From assembly GCA_017853205.1 (NCBI GenBank), contig JAFMKB010000002.1, positions 1 to 64,000 on the forward strand: DNA of 64,000 bases, written 5' to 3'. Below are positions 1-9,150 of this stretch, piece after piece. Origin of the DNA: Gammaproteobacteria bacterium (GTDB lineage: Bacteria; Pseudomonadota; Gammaproteobacteria; Pseudomonadales; Pseudohongiellaceae). The notes beneath the pieces were generated by a model that worked only from the letters and a program-made list of their open reading frames with translations, made no database searches and was not told the DNA's origin. The first letter of the stretch is position 1. Each line of letters starts with the position of its first letter. The translations under genes were made by a program, and so were the position numbers.

Positions 1-270
1 AAGAAAGCACCTGCCAAGAAGAAAGCAGCAGCTAAGAAAGCACCTGCTAAGAAGAAAGCAGTAGCAAAGAAAGCACCTGCCAAGAAGAAAGCAGCAGCTA
101 AGAAAGCACCTGCTAAAAAGAAAGCAGTAGCTAAGAAAGCGCCTGCTAAGAAGAAAGCAGTAGCTAAGAAAGCACCTGCTAAAAAGAAAGCAGTAGCTAA
201 GAAAGCACCTGCTAAGAAGAAAGCAGTAGCCAAAAAAGCGCCTGCCAAGAAAAAAGCAGTAGCTAAGAAG
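1..270 (+). repeat. Tandem ~33 bp coding repeat (unit GCTAAGAAAGCACCTGCTAAGAAGAAAGCAGTA = AKKAPAKKKAV)
   Basis: About eight near-identical consecutive copies, with mainly synonymous differences. Confidence 0.85.
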
Positions 271-279
271 CGCAAGTAA
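1..279 (+). CDS. C-terminal part of a Lys/Ala/Pro-rich repeat protein (histone H1-like / AlgP-like), 5' truncated by the window
   Basis: Frame 1 is open from base 1 to TAA at 277-279; translation is repeated KKAPAKKKAVAKKAPAKKKA... ending AVAKKRK. Confidence 0.8.
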   Translation, partial: KKAPAKKKAAAKKAPAKKKAVAKKAPAKKKAAAKKAPAKKKAVAKKAPAKKKAVAKKAPAKKKAVAKKAPAKKKAVAKKAPAKKKAVAKKRK

Positions 280-343
280 CTTTGCGCTCAAGCTCGTTAG
301 CCGCTGTACGTCCAATTAGCGTCTAGTTTTCGAGCTTTGTGAT

Positions 344-379
344 AAAAGTCCCTCTTGGCATGCTAAGAGGGACTTTTTT
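344..379 (+). terminator. Rho-independent terminator after the H1-like gene
   Basis: AAAAGTCCCTCTT-ggcatgct-AAGAGGGACTTTTTT: perfect 13 bp stem with T-run. Confidence 0.9.
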
Positions 380-435
380 GTGTGTAGAATATGCGACACG
401 GCCGCATGGGTGGTTTTTAATAAGGTGAAAAACTG

Positions 436-1116
436 ATGTCTCATTCCTCTATATTGCTAATCGATACTTCCGCCTCTCGCTGCGCCGTTGGCCTAGCAGC
501 AAACGTACTTCATCAAAGATTTGGTACTGAGGAGCGCAAATCAGCGCAAAATTTGCTGCCCTTAGTCGCTGAGGTTACCCAATCCGCTGAAATAGCGCTT
601 AAAGACCTAAGCGCTATCGCGGTTATGGCCGGTCCGGGATCGTTCACAGGGCTGAGGATAGGCGTCGGCGTTGCGCAGGCTCTTGCCATGGCTAACCGCA
701 CACCCGGTATAGTGCTATCCAACCTTGCTGTTTTAGCCCTCGCGGCGGTTGAGGTGACTGAGGGTGATACTTTTTTCGTTGCGCTTCCCGCTCGAGAAGG
801 TGAATTTTATTTTGCAGTCTACGTTTCTGACGACGTGCTTGGGGTTCGACTATTGGGTAAAGAGCAGGTTGCTAGCCCAGATCAATTGCTTTTCCCCGAG
901 AAAGTAAACGAAGCTGTTTTACTCGGAGACGTTTGGTGCTCGGAGGAGAACTTGCGCCTGCGCGCGGAAGCCTGCACTGAGCGTGTTTCCTACTTCAAAT
1001 CAAGCGTTAGCCTAAAGGCCATGGCTCAGCTTGCTGAGAGGCGTCTTTCTGCAGGGTTAGTCGGTGATGCCTCGTCTCTTAAACCCAATTACGTTAAAGA
1101 GCAGCTAGAATATTAA
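436..1116 (+). CDS. tsaB: tRNA threonylcarbamoyladenosine biosynthesis protein TsaB
   Basis: N-terminus MSHSSILLIDTSASRCAVGL and VMAGPGSFTGLRIGVGVAQALA are typical of TsaB/YeaZ. Confidence 0.9.
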   Translation: MSHSSILLIDTSASRCAVGLAANVLHQRFGTEERKSAQNLLPLVAEVTQSAEIALKDLSAIAVMAGPGSFTGLRIGVGVAQALAMANRTPGIVLSNLAVLALAAVEVTEGDTFFVALPAREGEFYFAVYVSDDVLGVRLLGKEQVASPDQLLFPEKVNEAVLLGDVWCSEENLRLRAEACTERVSYFKSSVSLKAMAQLAERRLSAGLVGDASSLKPNYVKEQLEY

Positions 1117-1164
1117 AACGATGCCGCTCGCTAGCAGTCGGCGTGCAAAAATAGGAGGTCGTAA

Positions 1165-1971
1165 ATTAATACGCTTCAAGTAACCGTACTCGCGATCCTT
1201 CAAGGTCTTACGGAATTCCTGCCAGTCTCATCTTCGGGCCATTTGCTTTTGCCTGCGGCGCTTTTCGGTTGGGTAGATCAGGGATTAACACTCGATATCG
1301 CAGTGCACCTAGGTACCTTGGTTGCCGTCATCGTATACCTGCGTCTTGAATTGTTGAGTTTAATCACGGGATCTTTCGATTGGCTGTTAACTCGTACTGC
1401 AAATGAAGATTCACGCCTAGCTTTCAAGTTGGCTGTGGCAACTCTCCCTGCGGGAGTCGCGGGATTCTTGTTCAGATCGATAATAGAAGCGAATGCGCGC
1501 TCTATTGGATTGGTGGCGACGACGTCAATCGTCTTTGCCGTCTTATTATGGCTCGCAGATCGCTCCGGAGCGCGGCGTGCGCGCACAGTAGCGTTCTCAC
1601 AGCTCTCCGTTTCGGGTGCGTTCTTTATTGGCGCCGCGCAAGCGCTAGCACTTATACCCGGTACCTCACGCTCCGGAGTGACGATGACCGCCGCGCGATT
1701 TTTGGGAATCAGTCGAGAGGACTCGGCTCGATTCTCTTTCTTGCTTTCCATACCGATAATATTAGCGAGTGGCCTTGCACTGTTTTTCGATACTCGCGCG
1801 GTTTCCTCAGCAGTTAATTATTCAACCTTAGCTTTTGCGGCAACAGTTTCTGCGCTGACTGCTTTCCTAACGATTCATTATTTCATGCGCCTACTACCTA
1901 AAATTGGTGTATTGCCGTTTGTTATCTATCGCATACTGTTCGGCGTCCTTCTTATAGTGTGGCTGGTATGA
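1165..1971 (+). CDS. uppP: Undecaprenyl-diphosphatase UppP (BacA); probable ATT start
   Basis: The frame upstream of the supplied ORF start encodes NTLQVTVLAILQGLTEFLPVSSSGHLLLPAALFGW (UppP signature); SD AGGAGG at 1153-1158; in-frame TAA at 1162-1164 limits the start to 1165 or later. Confidence 0.85.
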   Translation: MNTLQVTVLAILQGLTEFLPVSSSGHLLLPAALFGWVDQGLTLDIAVHLGTLVAVIVYLRLELLSLITGSFDWLLTRTANEDSRLAFKLAVATLPAGVAGFLFRSIIEANARSIGLVATTSIVFAVLLWLADRSGARRARTVAFSQLSVSGAFFIGAAQALALIPGTSRSGVTMTAARFLGISREDSARFSFLLSIPIILASGLALFFDTRAVSSAVNYSTLAFAATVSALTAFLTIHYFMRLLPKIGVLPFVIYRILFGVLLIVWLV

Positions 1972-2645
1972 GCGAGGGCTTCCATCTAGTTAGTGTGGAG
2001 GAAAAATTAAGCCTTAAACGCGTTGGTGCCGCAGATACAAGCGCGGTGGCGGTAGATTTTACGGCGCCCACACTTAATTACCGAGTATCAAGTGCAGTGA
2101 AGCAACAGGGGCTGAGTAAGGCCGTTGGTGTAAAAGGGGCTTTTAGGCCAAGTGTGTTAGACGCAACAGCTGGGTTTGGCAAAGATGCCTATTTTTTGGC
2201 GAGTCAGGGCTGCGATGTCACTATGCTGGAGCGAGACCCATTAGTGTTTGCGCTTCTCAACGATGGGCTCATGAGAGGGCTGGCCTCACAACAGTCGGCA
2301 GTCATCAATGCATGTCAGAGGCTAACTCTTATCAATGGCGACTTCGTTGAGCTTAATAGTGACACGTTTAGAGGGGCAAGGAGTGTCGATGTGGTCTATC
2401 TCGATCCCATGTTCCCTGAGTCTAAGAAGAGTGCAAGGGTGAAAAAAGACATGTTTGCGCTGCAGGAACTGCTTGGCGCCGCAAACGATGCCGAGGCGCT
2501 TTGGAGTCATGCCTGCGAAATTGCTTGCAGACGAGTTGTCGTTAAGCGCAGCAAATCTGCGCCAACACTTGGCAATCGAACACCTGATATTCAGTATAAA
2601 GGCAGTAGCAGCCGCTTCGATGTGTATCTAACCCCAAAGCCTTAA
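1968..2645 (+). CDS. rsmJ: 16S rRNA m2G1516 methyltransferase RsmJ (YhiQ family)
   Basis: [38 protein letters not shown] and [21 protein letters not shown] motifs; ATGA overlap with uppP. Confidence 0.85.
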   Translation: MSEGFHLVSVEEKLSLKRVGAADTSAVAVDFTAPTLNYRVSSAVKQQGLSKAVGVKGAFRPSVLDATAGFGKDAYFLASQGCDVTMLERDPLVFALLNDGLMRGLASQQSAVINACQRLTLINGDFVELNSDTFRGARSVDVVYLDPMFPESKKSARVKKDMFALQELLGAANDAEALWSHACEIACRRVVVKRSKSAPTLGNRTPDIQYKGSSSRFDVYLTPKP

Positions 2646-3793
2646 GCGTTTACCCCCTCTGCTATTCGCTCGATTAGACGTTCGTAGATTAACGCCAGCG
2701 TATCAAGGTCTGACGTGCTAATGCGTTCGTTTACTTGATGTATCGTCGCATTACAGGGTCCCAGTTCAACTACTTCAGCACCCGTAGGTGCGATGAAGCG
2801 ACCATCGGAAGTACCACCGGCCGTGGACTGTTCCGTTTTTAAGCCGGTGATTTCTTCAATGCTTGCTGCCATGGCGTTGCGAAGCAGTCCCGGCTTAGTT
2901 AGGAACGGTTCGCCGGATAAATGCCAATCGATTTTGTAATCGAGGTCATGAGCCTCGAGTAGCTCGGTTGTTTTTGTGATTAATCCCTCATGAGTGCTTT
3001 CTGTTGAGAAGCGGAAGTTGAACTCTATTTTGCATGAGCCAGGAATCACATTATTGGCACCAGTGCCGCCTGCAATGTTTGAAATTTGCAGTGTCGTTGG
3101 CGGGAAGGCGTCGTTTCCCGAGTCCCAGGTTATCGCTGACAGCTGGGCGAGCATCGGCATCGCACGGTGAATCGGATTGTCTGCGAGATGAGGGTAGGCA
3201 ACGTGCCCCTGCTTGCCATAAATAGTCAGTGCTGCGCTAAGTGATCCTCTGCGTCCGATTTTTATCGTGTCTCCAACCGCCGTGGTGCTGCTTGGCTCGC
3301 CGACTATGCAGAAATCAATCTGTTCACCTCGTTCTCGTAATGACTCTATGACGCGGCGTGTGCCGTTAGCAGCAATACCTTCTTCATCACTCGTAATGAG
3401 AAATCCTAGCCGGAGAGTATCTAACGAGGGATGGGCCTTTGCCACTGCGGATTCACACGCTGTAACCATCGCTGCAAGGCTGCCTTTCATATCTGCAGCG
3501 CCTCGGCCGTGGAGCATTCCATCTTCCACAAGCGCAGAGTAGGGATCGTGATCCCAGTTCTGGTTGTCGCCGGAGGGAACGACATCAGTGTGTCCTGCGA
3601 AGACTAATAGGGGGCCGGATTCTCCACGAACAGCCCAAAGATTATCGACATCTTCAAAGCGCAGGTTTTCACAGGCAAAGCCGATTGCTTCTAAACGCTC
3701 TGCCATCAACTGCTGACAGCCTTCATCTGAGGGCGTAACTGAAGGGCGCTTAATTAGTTGTTGCGCGAATTCAATGGTAGGTGAGGCGCTCAT
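2642..3793 (-). CDS. dapE: Succinyl-diaminopimelate desuccinylase
   Basis: [31 protein letters not shown] and GEPSS metallopeptidase motifs. Confidence 0.95.
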   Translation of the reverse strand: MSASPTIEFAQQLIKRPSVTPSDEGCQQLMAERLEAIGFACENLRFEDVDNLWAVRGESGPLLVFAGHTDVVPSGDNQNWDHDPYSALVEDGMLHGRGAADMKGSLAAMVTACESAVAKAHPSLDTLRLGFLITSDEEGIAANGTRRVIESLRERGEQIDFCIVGEPSSTTAVGDTIKIGRRGSLSAALTIYGKQGHVAYPHLADNPIHRAMPMLAQLSAITWDSGNDAFPPTTLQISNIAGGTGANNVIPGSCKIEFNFRFSTESTHEGLITKTTELLEAHDLDYKIDWHLSGEPFLTKPGLLRNAMAASIEEITGLKTEQSTAGGTSDGRFIAPTGAEVVELGPCNATIHQVNERISTSDLDTLALIYERLIERIAEGVNA

Positions 3794-3825
3794 AGACTAG
3801 TAGATCCCTATCGACTCAGAAGTGA

Positions 3826-4827
3826 TTAATTGTTCGCATGCAGTTCTTCGTTGAGCTCCACTTCACTTTGCAGCGGTAGGCACTCGACGGCGCCGCTGAG
3901 CGAATTGCGGCGGAACAGTAAACCTTCAACGCCGACGAGGTCCAGAGCTTTGCAATTGCGCTGCAGTTCGCCTTGCGTGTTAAGAAGCTGTACTTTGGTG
4001 CCAGCTGTCACGTAGAGACCGGCTTCAATCACGCAGCCGTTTGCGAGAGGTATACCGATACCTGCATTGGCGCCGATCAAGCAGTTTTTGCCGACAGAGA
4101 TTACCTGTTTACCCCCGCCTGAAAGCGTGCCCATTGTGCTGCAGCCGCCCCCAAGATCACTTTCCGCGCCAACCATGACGCCCGCGGAAATTCTCCCTTC
4201 GATCATTGCTGGTCCCTCGGTCCCTGCATTGAAATTAATAAATCCTTCATGCATTACCGTAGTGCCTTCGCCGAGGTAGGCGCCGAGGCGCACGCGGGCG
4301 GTATCGGCTATGCGAACCCCCGATGGCACAATGTAATCGCTCATCTTAGGAAATTTATCTACCGACGTGACGCTAAGCTGGCGCCCCTTTAGCCGCGCTG
4401 CTAGTTGTCTGTCAGGCAGTTCGGCAAGATCGATAGGCCCCTCATTAGTCCATGCGAGGTTATGCAATACGCCGAACATTCCATTGAGATTTAGTTCATG
4501 AGGCTTAACGAGGCGCGCAGAGAGGAGGTGCAGTTTTAAAAAGGCCTCTGCGACGGATGCGGGGGGCGTATCGGCACCGAGTACGCACAGCACAAGCGGT
4601 TTGTCGCTGTTCGCCAAAGCGCCAAGATGCGTCCTTAGACGCTCTCGCAGGGGGCTATCCAATTTAACATAGCCGCTCTGGCCGGGCTCGAGTCCGCAGC
4701 AGTTTAGCACCTCAGACGCAAAATCGGCCCCAGCATCAAGACCAAAGTGAGCATAGTAAACTTCTATAACTTCGCCAGCGCTGTTTTCAGTGGCGAGGCC
4801 AAAACCGTAGCTGTGTATTGTTGTCAT
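3826..4827 (-). CDS. dapD: 2,3,4,5-tetrahydropyridine-2,6-dicarboxylate N-succinyltransferase
   Basis: Hexapeptide-repeat protein (GAYLGEGTTVMHEGFINFNAGTEG...); internal Met (MTTIHSYGFGLATEN) is the likely start. Confidence 0.9.
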   Translation of the reverse strand: MTTIHSYGFGLATENSAGEVIEVYYAHFGLDAGADFASEVLNCCGLEPGQSGYVKLDSPLRERLRTHLGALANSDKPLVLCVLGADTPPASVAEAFLKLHLLSARLVKPHELNLNGMFGVLHNLAWTNEGPIDLAELPDRQLAARLKGRQLSVTSVDKFPKMSDYIVPSGVRIADTARVRLGAYLGEGTTVMHEGFINFNAGTEGPAMIEGRISAGVMVGAESDLGGGCSTMGTLSGGGKQVISVGKNCLIGANAGIGIPLANGCVIEAGLYVTAGTKVQLLNTQGELQRNCKALDLVGVEGLLFRRNSLSGAVECLPLQSEVELNEELHANN

Positions 4828-4847
4828 CGTGCTAACTCCAAATTTCG

Positions 4848-5195
4848 TTACTGGTTGTTGAGAGACGCTAAGAGGGCCTCGTCGTAGCCAATCAGCCATC
4901 GATCGCCACTGTGTATTATTGGTCGCTTGATAATAGACGTTTCGCGCTGAATGAGCGCGAGGGCGCTTTGCGCGTCGAGGTTTTGCTGTTCTTCTGCTGA
5001 CAGCTTGCGCCAGGTTGTGCCGCGTTTGTTAATTAGTTGATCGATGGGGAATGTCTCGACCAGTTTGGCCGCGAGAGTCGCATCGCAGCCCAGTTTTTTG
5101 TAATCATGAAACGTAAACTTATGGTTGTTTAACTCAAGCCATTTCTTTGTCTTCTTTATGGTATCGCAGTTTGCAATACCGTATACCGTGAGCAT
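4848..5195 (-). CDS. ArsC/Spx family reductase (YffB-like)
   Basis: MLTVYGIANCDTIKKTKKWLELN...FHDYKK...NKRGTTWRKL, with TIIKRPI. Confidence 0.85.
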   Translation of the reverse strand: MLTVYGIANCDTIKKTKKWLELNNHKFTFHDYKKLGCDATLAAKLVETFPIDQLINKRGTTWRKLSAEEQQNLDAQSALALIQRETSIIKRPIIHSGDRWLIGYDEALLASLNNQ

Positions 5196-5240
5196 GTTCT
5201 TTGTGTCCTTTTGACGATCTATCGTAACGCTTTGACCAGT

Positions 5241-7955
5241 TTAACTCGCGAGTCTTTTTTCGAGGGTTTCTTGAGCACTGGCGATCAAATTCTCAATTTC
5301 GGTTTGGTCGGTTATGGGTTCGTTGGCGCTGTTAGTTATGTAGAACAGGTCTTCGACTCTTTCGCCAAGCGTGGTTATTCGTGCATCTTTTATGTTGATC
5401 GATTCTTCAACGAATAATTTACCTACGGCAGCAAGGATGCCAGGGTGATCTGGGCAGTTGATTTCGAGGGTGGAATACAGGCGCCCAGGCTGATTGAGTA
5501 AACGCACAATAACCTTACTGGCGAAATATTTGTCTTTTCGGGTTTGTTTATACTGTGGTGCGCGTGCGGCCTGATGTTTGTCCGCAAAACTCAGGATCAG
5601 CGCCGATTTTATTTCTTCGATACGCGCGAGGTTATCTCCAACAGGGCGTCCAGACTCTTCAAGAACAGTGAAGGTATCGAGGCAATAACCGTGCGTTGAA
5701 GTGAAGATGCGTGCCCCTTGGACGTTGAGGCGCAGCCGCTCCAGCGCTGCTGTGGTATTGGCGAAAAGGAAATCGCCGTCTTTCGTGTATATGAAAACTT
5801 GGGTTGCGCCTTCACCGTCGATTCGCGTGAGTTCCTGCAGAGCGATTATTGGTCCTTTCCCTTGGCTGTTTGCGATGAGCTCTGAATGCCAGGCTATATT
5901 CACCGCAGATTCACGAACGAAATACTCATCGTCCAGATTAGCCCAAATTGACTCGATCTGTTGCGTGTCTACTCCGCGCTGAAGGAGGGCTTTGCTGGCT
6001 GAATCTTTCTTGTCACTGATTCGCTCCTCGCGATTCTGAGGGTTTTCAAGTCCAGAGCGAAGCGCTTGCTTTGTGTTTAGATAAAGCTGGGACATGAGCG
6101 AAGCTCGCCAGCTGTTCCATAATTCGGGATTAGTCGCACGAATATCAGCGACCGTCATCGAGTAGAGATAATCGAGATGAAGTTTGTCACCCATGATTGA
6201 AGCGAATTCATGAATAACCTCGGGGTCAGAAATATCCTTGCGCTGAGCAGTCATCGACATTAGTAAGTGTTTGTCGACAAGCCATGAAACGAGTTTTGCA
6301 TCCCAGCTACTTAGATGATGTCGCTTGCAAAAATCGATCGCGTCAATCATCCCCAGCTTGGAATGGTCGCCGCCACGACCTTTAGCAATATCATGGTAGA
6401 GACCGGCAATATAAAGAAGCTCGATCTTCGGTAGATTCTTTACGACATTGGAGACCAGCGGAAATTCGTGGGCGGTTTCGGGTAACCAAAGTCGGCGCAT
6501 GTTCTCGACAACTTGCAGCGTATGCGCGTCGACCGTATAGATGTGAAAGAGGTCATGCTGCATCTTGCCCATGATTTTCCCAAACTCGGGTAGGTAGCGC
6601 CCGAGGATGCCATAGCGTGCCATGCGTCGGAGTTGAAACGTTACCTTGTTCGGTGAACGCAGCAGCTCCATAAAAAGAGTGACACAGCGGATATCTGCAC
6701 GAAATTCGTCGTCGATTAAGTGGCGATTGTCTCTGATGAGGCGAATAGTTGATGCGCGCACACCTTCAATTTGAGGGTTCTGGGCACAGAGGACAAAGAC
6801 TTCGATTAGCGCGAAGGGAGCGCGTGTGAAAACCTTCTCATCAATCACTTCCAAGTAGTCGTTGCGAATTTGAAATCTGTTGTTTAACGGGGTTATGCGT
6901 TCGCGTTCTCCCAAGCGCAATATCACCTCATCGAAATGCTGAAGCAGTAAATCGTTGAGGCCGCGCAGTGTCCCTACGGTGCGGTAGTAATGCTGCATGA
7001 GTTTTTCAACGCCAAGGCTCAGTTCGTCGTCTTCATAGCCGAAAATCTTCGCTAATTCCCGCTGTTTATCGAAGAGAAGTCTGTCCTCTCGTCTGCCTTC
7101 GAGCAGGTGGAGTCCATAGCGCACACGCCAAAGAAACTTTTGCCCCTTATCAATCAGTGATTGTTCCATCTTGCTCAGAAAGCCGAGTTCGACAAGATCG
7201 CTAAAAGAGGACGCATTGAAGTGACGCTTGGCAACCCAAGCGATTGTTTGGATATCACGAAGGCCGCCTGGAGAAGTTTTTACATTTGGCTGCAACGCAT
7301 AATCGATATCGTGATATTTCTCGTGTCTGGCAAGCTGTTCATCCCATTTGGCGCGCATAAACTTCTTGATTGGCCAGACTCGTTTCGAGGTTGTAGCGCT
7401 GTACATCTCGGCTTGCAGAGCTTCGGGTCCCACCAGTGTGCGCGACTCCATCAAGGCTGTAGCGACGGTTATGTCGTTGCTAGCCTCTTGGACGCATTGT
7501 TTAATCGAGCGCACGCTCTGCCCAATTTCTAATCCGATGTCCCAGAGTAGGGTAAGGAAACTGCTTACGGCGGTTGCTAATTTCTTATCAGGCGTCTTGC
7601 GGGTAAGCAGGAGGATATCAATATCGGAATGCGGTGCGAGTTCTCCTCGACCGTACCCCCCCACGGCAACAAGTGAAAGCTCGATTGCGGGCCACGTCTG
7701 TTGCTCCCATGCGAGCATAAGTATTTGATCAACCGCCCATGCGCGCCCGCGCACGATAGTGTCGATTTCAGCATTGTCTCTGAACCGTTGATCCAACAGT
7801 GCGCTCGCTGCGCTTAGGGCGTTCTTTAAGGGTAAAACTGGAGAGGTGTGCTGACTCAATTCGGCGCGCACAGCGGCCACGTCGAGTAGGCTTGTGTCCG
7901 CGTCTGGACGGCTTAATGCAACTGAGTCAACGTCGAGCGGTGCTGCGATACTCAT
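5241..7955 (-). CDS. glnD: [Protein-PII] uridylyltransferase / uridylyl-removing enzyme
   Basis: 904 aa; VGGYGRGELAPHSDIDILLL nucleotidyltransferase motif, HD domain and C-terminal ACT domains. Confidence 0.96.
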   Translation of the reverse strand: MSIAAPLDVDSVALSRPDADTSLLDVAAVRAELSQHTSPVLPLKNALSAASALLDQRFRDNAEIDTIVRGRAWAVDQILMLAWEQQTWPAIELSLVAVGGYGRGELAPHSDIDILLLTRKTPDKKLATAVSSFLTLLWDIGLEIGQSVRSIKQCVQEASNDITVATALMESRTLVGPEALQAEMYSATTSKRVWPIKKFMRAKWDEQLARHEKYHDIDYALQPNVKTSPGGLRDIQTIAWVAKRHFNASSFSDLVELGFLSKMEQSLIDKGQKFLWRVRYGLHLLEGRREDRLLFDKQRELAKIFGYEDDELSLGVEKLMQHYYRTVGTLRGLNDLLLQHFDEVILRLGERERITPLNNRFQIRNDYLEVIDEKVFTRAPFALIEVFVLCAQNPQIEGVRASTIRLIRDNRHLIDDEFRADIRCVTLFMELLRSPNKVTFQLRRMARYGILGRYLPEFGKIMGKMQHDLFHIYTVDAHTLQVVENMRRLWLPETAHEFPLVSNVVKNLPKIELLYIAGLYHDIAKGRGGDHSKLGMIDAIDFCKRHHLSSWDAKLVSWLVDKHLLMSMTAQRKDISDPEVIHEFASIMGDKLHLDYLYSMTVADIRATNPELWNSWRASLMSQLYLNTKQALRSGLENPQNREERISDKKDSASKALLQRGVDTQQIESIWANLDDEYFVRESAVNIAWHSELIANSQGKGPIIALQELTRIDGEGATQVFIYTKDGDFLFANTTAALERLRLNVQGARIFTSTHGYCLDTFTVLEESGRPVGDNLARIEEIKSALILSFADKHQAARAPQYKQTRKDKYFASKVIVRLLNQPGRLYSTLEINCPDHPGILAAVGKLFVEESINIKDARITTLGERVEDLFYITNSANEPITDQTEIENLIASAQETLEKRLAS

Positions 7956-8725
7956 AGTCTGTCATCGCTGCGAAGAGTAAAGACCTCAAATCCAGTTGCA
8001 GTGACCGCCAGCGTATGCTCCCACTGAGCAGACAGGCGTCGGTCCTTTGTGGTGACGGTCCAGCCGTCTGCGCGGGATAGTTTCGTGTGGCGCATGCCTG
8101 CATTGAACATTGGCTCGATCGTGAAGGTCATTCCCTCTTCGAGGATAAGCCCTGTGCCAGCGCGGCCGTAGTGTAAGACCTGCGGCTCTTCGTGAAAGAC
8201 ACGCCCAATGCCATGACCGCAGTATTCGCGGACCACTGAATAGTTATTGCCTTCGCCATGCGCTTGAATAATGGCGCCTATGTCCCCTAGCGTGGTGCCA
8301 GGGCGCACAATTTCGATACCCTTGTACATAGCTTCTTGCGTGACGCGAATGAGTCGTTGGGCGTGTTCGGGGACCTCGCCAACACAAAACATTTTGCTCG
8401 TGTCGCCGTGGTAACCGTCTTTGATCACGGTGACATCGATATTAATGATGTCGCCCGCTTTTAGGATTTTTTGGTCGCTAGGGATTCCGTGGCAGACGAC
8501 ATGATTCACCGAGGTGCAGACTGATTTTGGGAAGCCATTATAGTTGAGGGGTGCCGGTATCGCTTTTTGCACCTCAACAATGTGATTATGACAGAGGCGA
8601 TCGATCTCTCCAGTGCTCACGCCTGGAACCACGAAAGGTTCAATCATTTCGAGCACTTCGGCGGCGAGTTTTCCTGCTATGCGCATTTTGGCTATTTCAT
8701 CTGCTGTCTTGGTCTGAACTGTCAT
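7952..8725 (-). CDS. map: Methionine aminopeptidase, type I
   Basis: VCHGIPSDQKILKAGDIINIDVTVIKDGYHGDTSKMF, HGIGRVFHEEPQV and TIEPMF motifs. Confidence 0.97.
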   Translation of the reverse strand: MTVQTKTADEIAKMRIAGKLAAEVLEMIEPFVVPGVSTGEIDRLCHNHIVEVQKAIPAPLNYNGFPKSVCTSVNHVVCHGIPSDQKILKAGDIINIDVTVIKDGYHGDTSKMFCVGEVPEHAQRLIRVTQEAMYKGIEIVRPGTTLGDIGAIIQAHGEGNNYSVVREYCGHGIGRVFHEEPQVLHYGRAGTGLILEEGMTFTIEPMFNAGMRHTKLSRADGWTVTTKDRRLSAQWEHTLAVTATGFEVFTLRSDDRL

Positions 8726-9112
8726 GCTTTTCTACTTTGTGATGAGTCGAGTCTATGGTGAATCGAAGTGTGTTGCTGAGGCGTTAATTACGGATGAGAT
8801 TGTAATGCACGATGGGTTCCAATACGACCCTCGGGCAGGGCGCTGTCGGGTGAAAACAGGGTTAAATCTTTAATCGAGAATGGCTTTATGGTATAAAGCG
8901 CGGCGTTTTATGGATCGGTGGCAAACGTAAAAGCGACGCGTCGTTAATATACTGCCATTTCTAATTTATAAATAGCATAAATATCAATAACTAATGTCGC
9001 ACACTTATCGTCACGTCTGATCTGGGTGCCGCACAGCTCTTTGTGGGTTTTCACTGAAAACGCGCACGTCGGGTGTATCACTCGACTCGAGAGGAATGTG
9101 CGGTTGATCGAT

Positions 9113-9134
9113 GGGATAAGTGGAGGCCTAACCC
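9113..9134 (+). promoter_or_regulatory. Candidate rpsB 5'-UTR autoregulatory element (S2-responsive leader core)
   Basis: GGGATAAGTGGAGGCCTAACCC 16 nt upstream of rpsB; resembles, from memory, the conserved GGGATACGTGGAGGCATAACCC core of enterobacterial rpsB leaders. Confidence 0.6.
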
Positions 9135-9150
9135 GTTACAAAGGAAACTT

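Noticed and set aside
7348-7728. 126 aa plus-strand ORF inside glnD
   Set aside because: Antisense to the conserved nucleotidyltransferase domain of glnD.
8883-8899. GCTTTAT-ggt-ATAAAGC palindrome in the map-rpsB intergenic region
   Set aside because: Short AT-rich dyad near a possible -10 region; not distinguishable from chance without a TSS.
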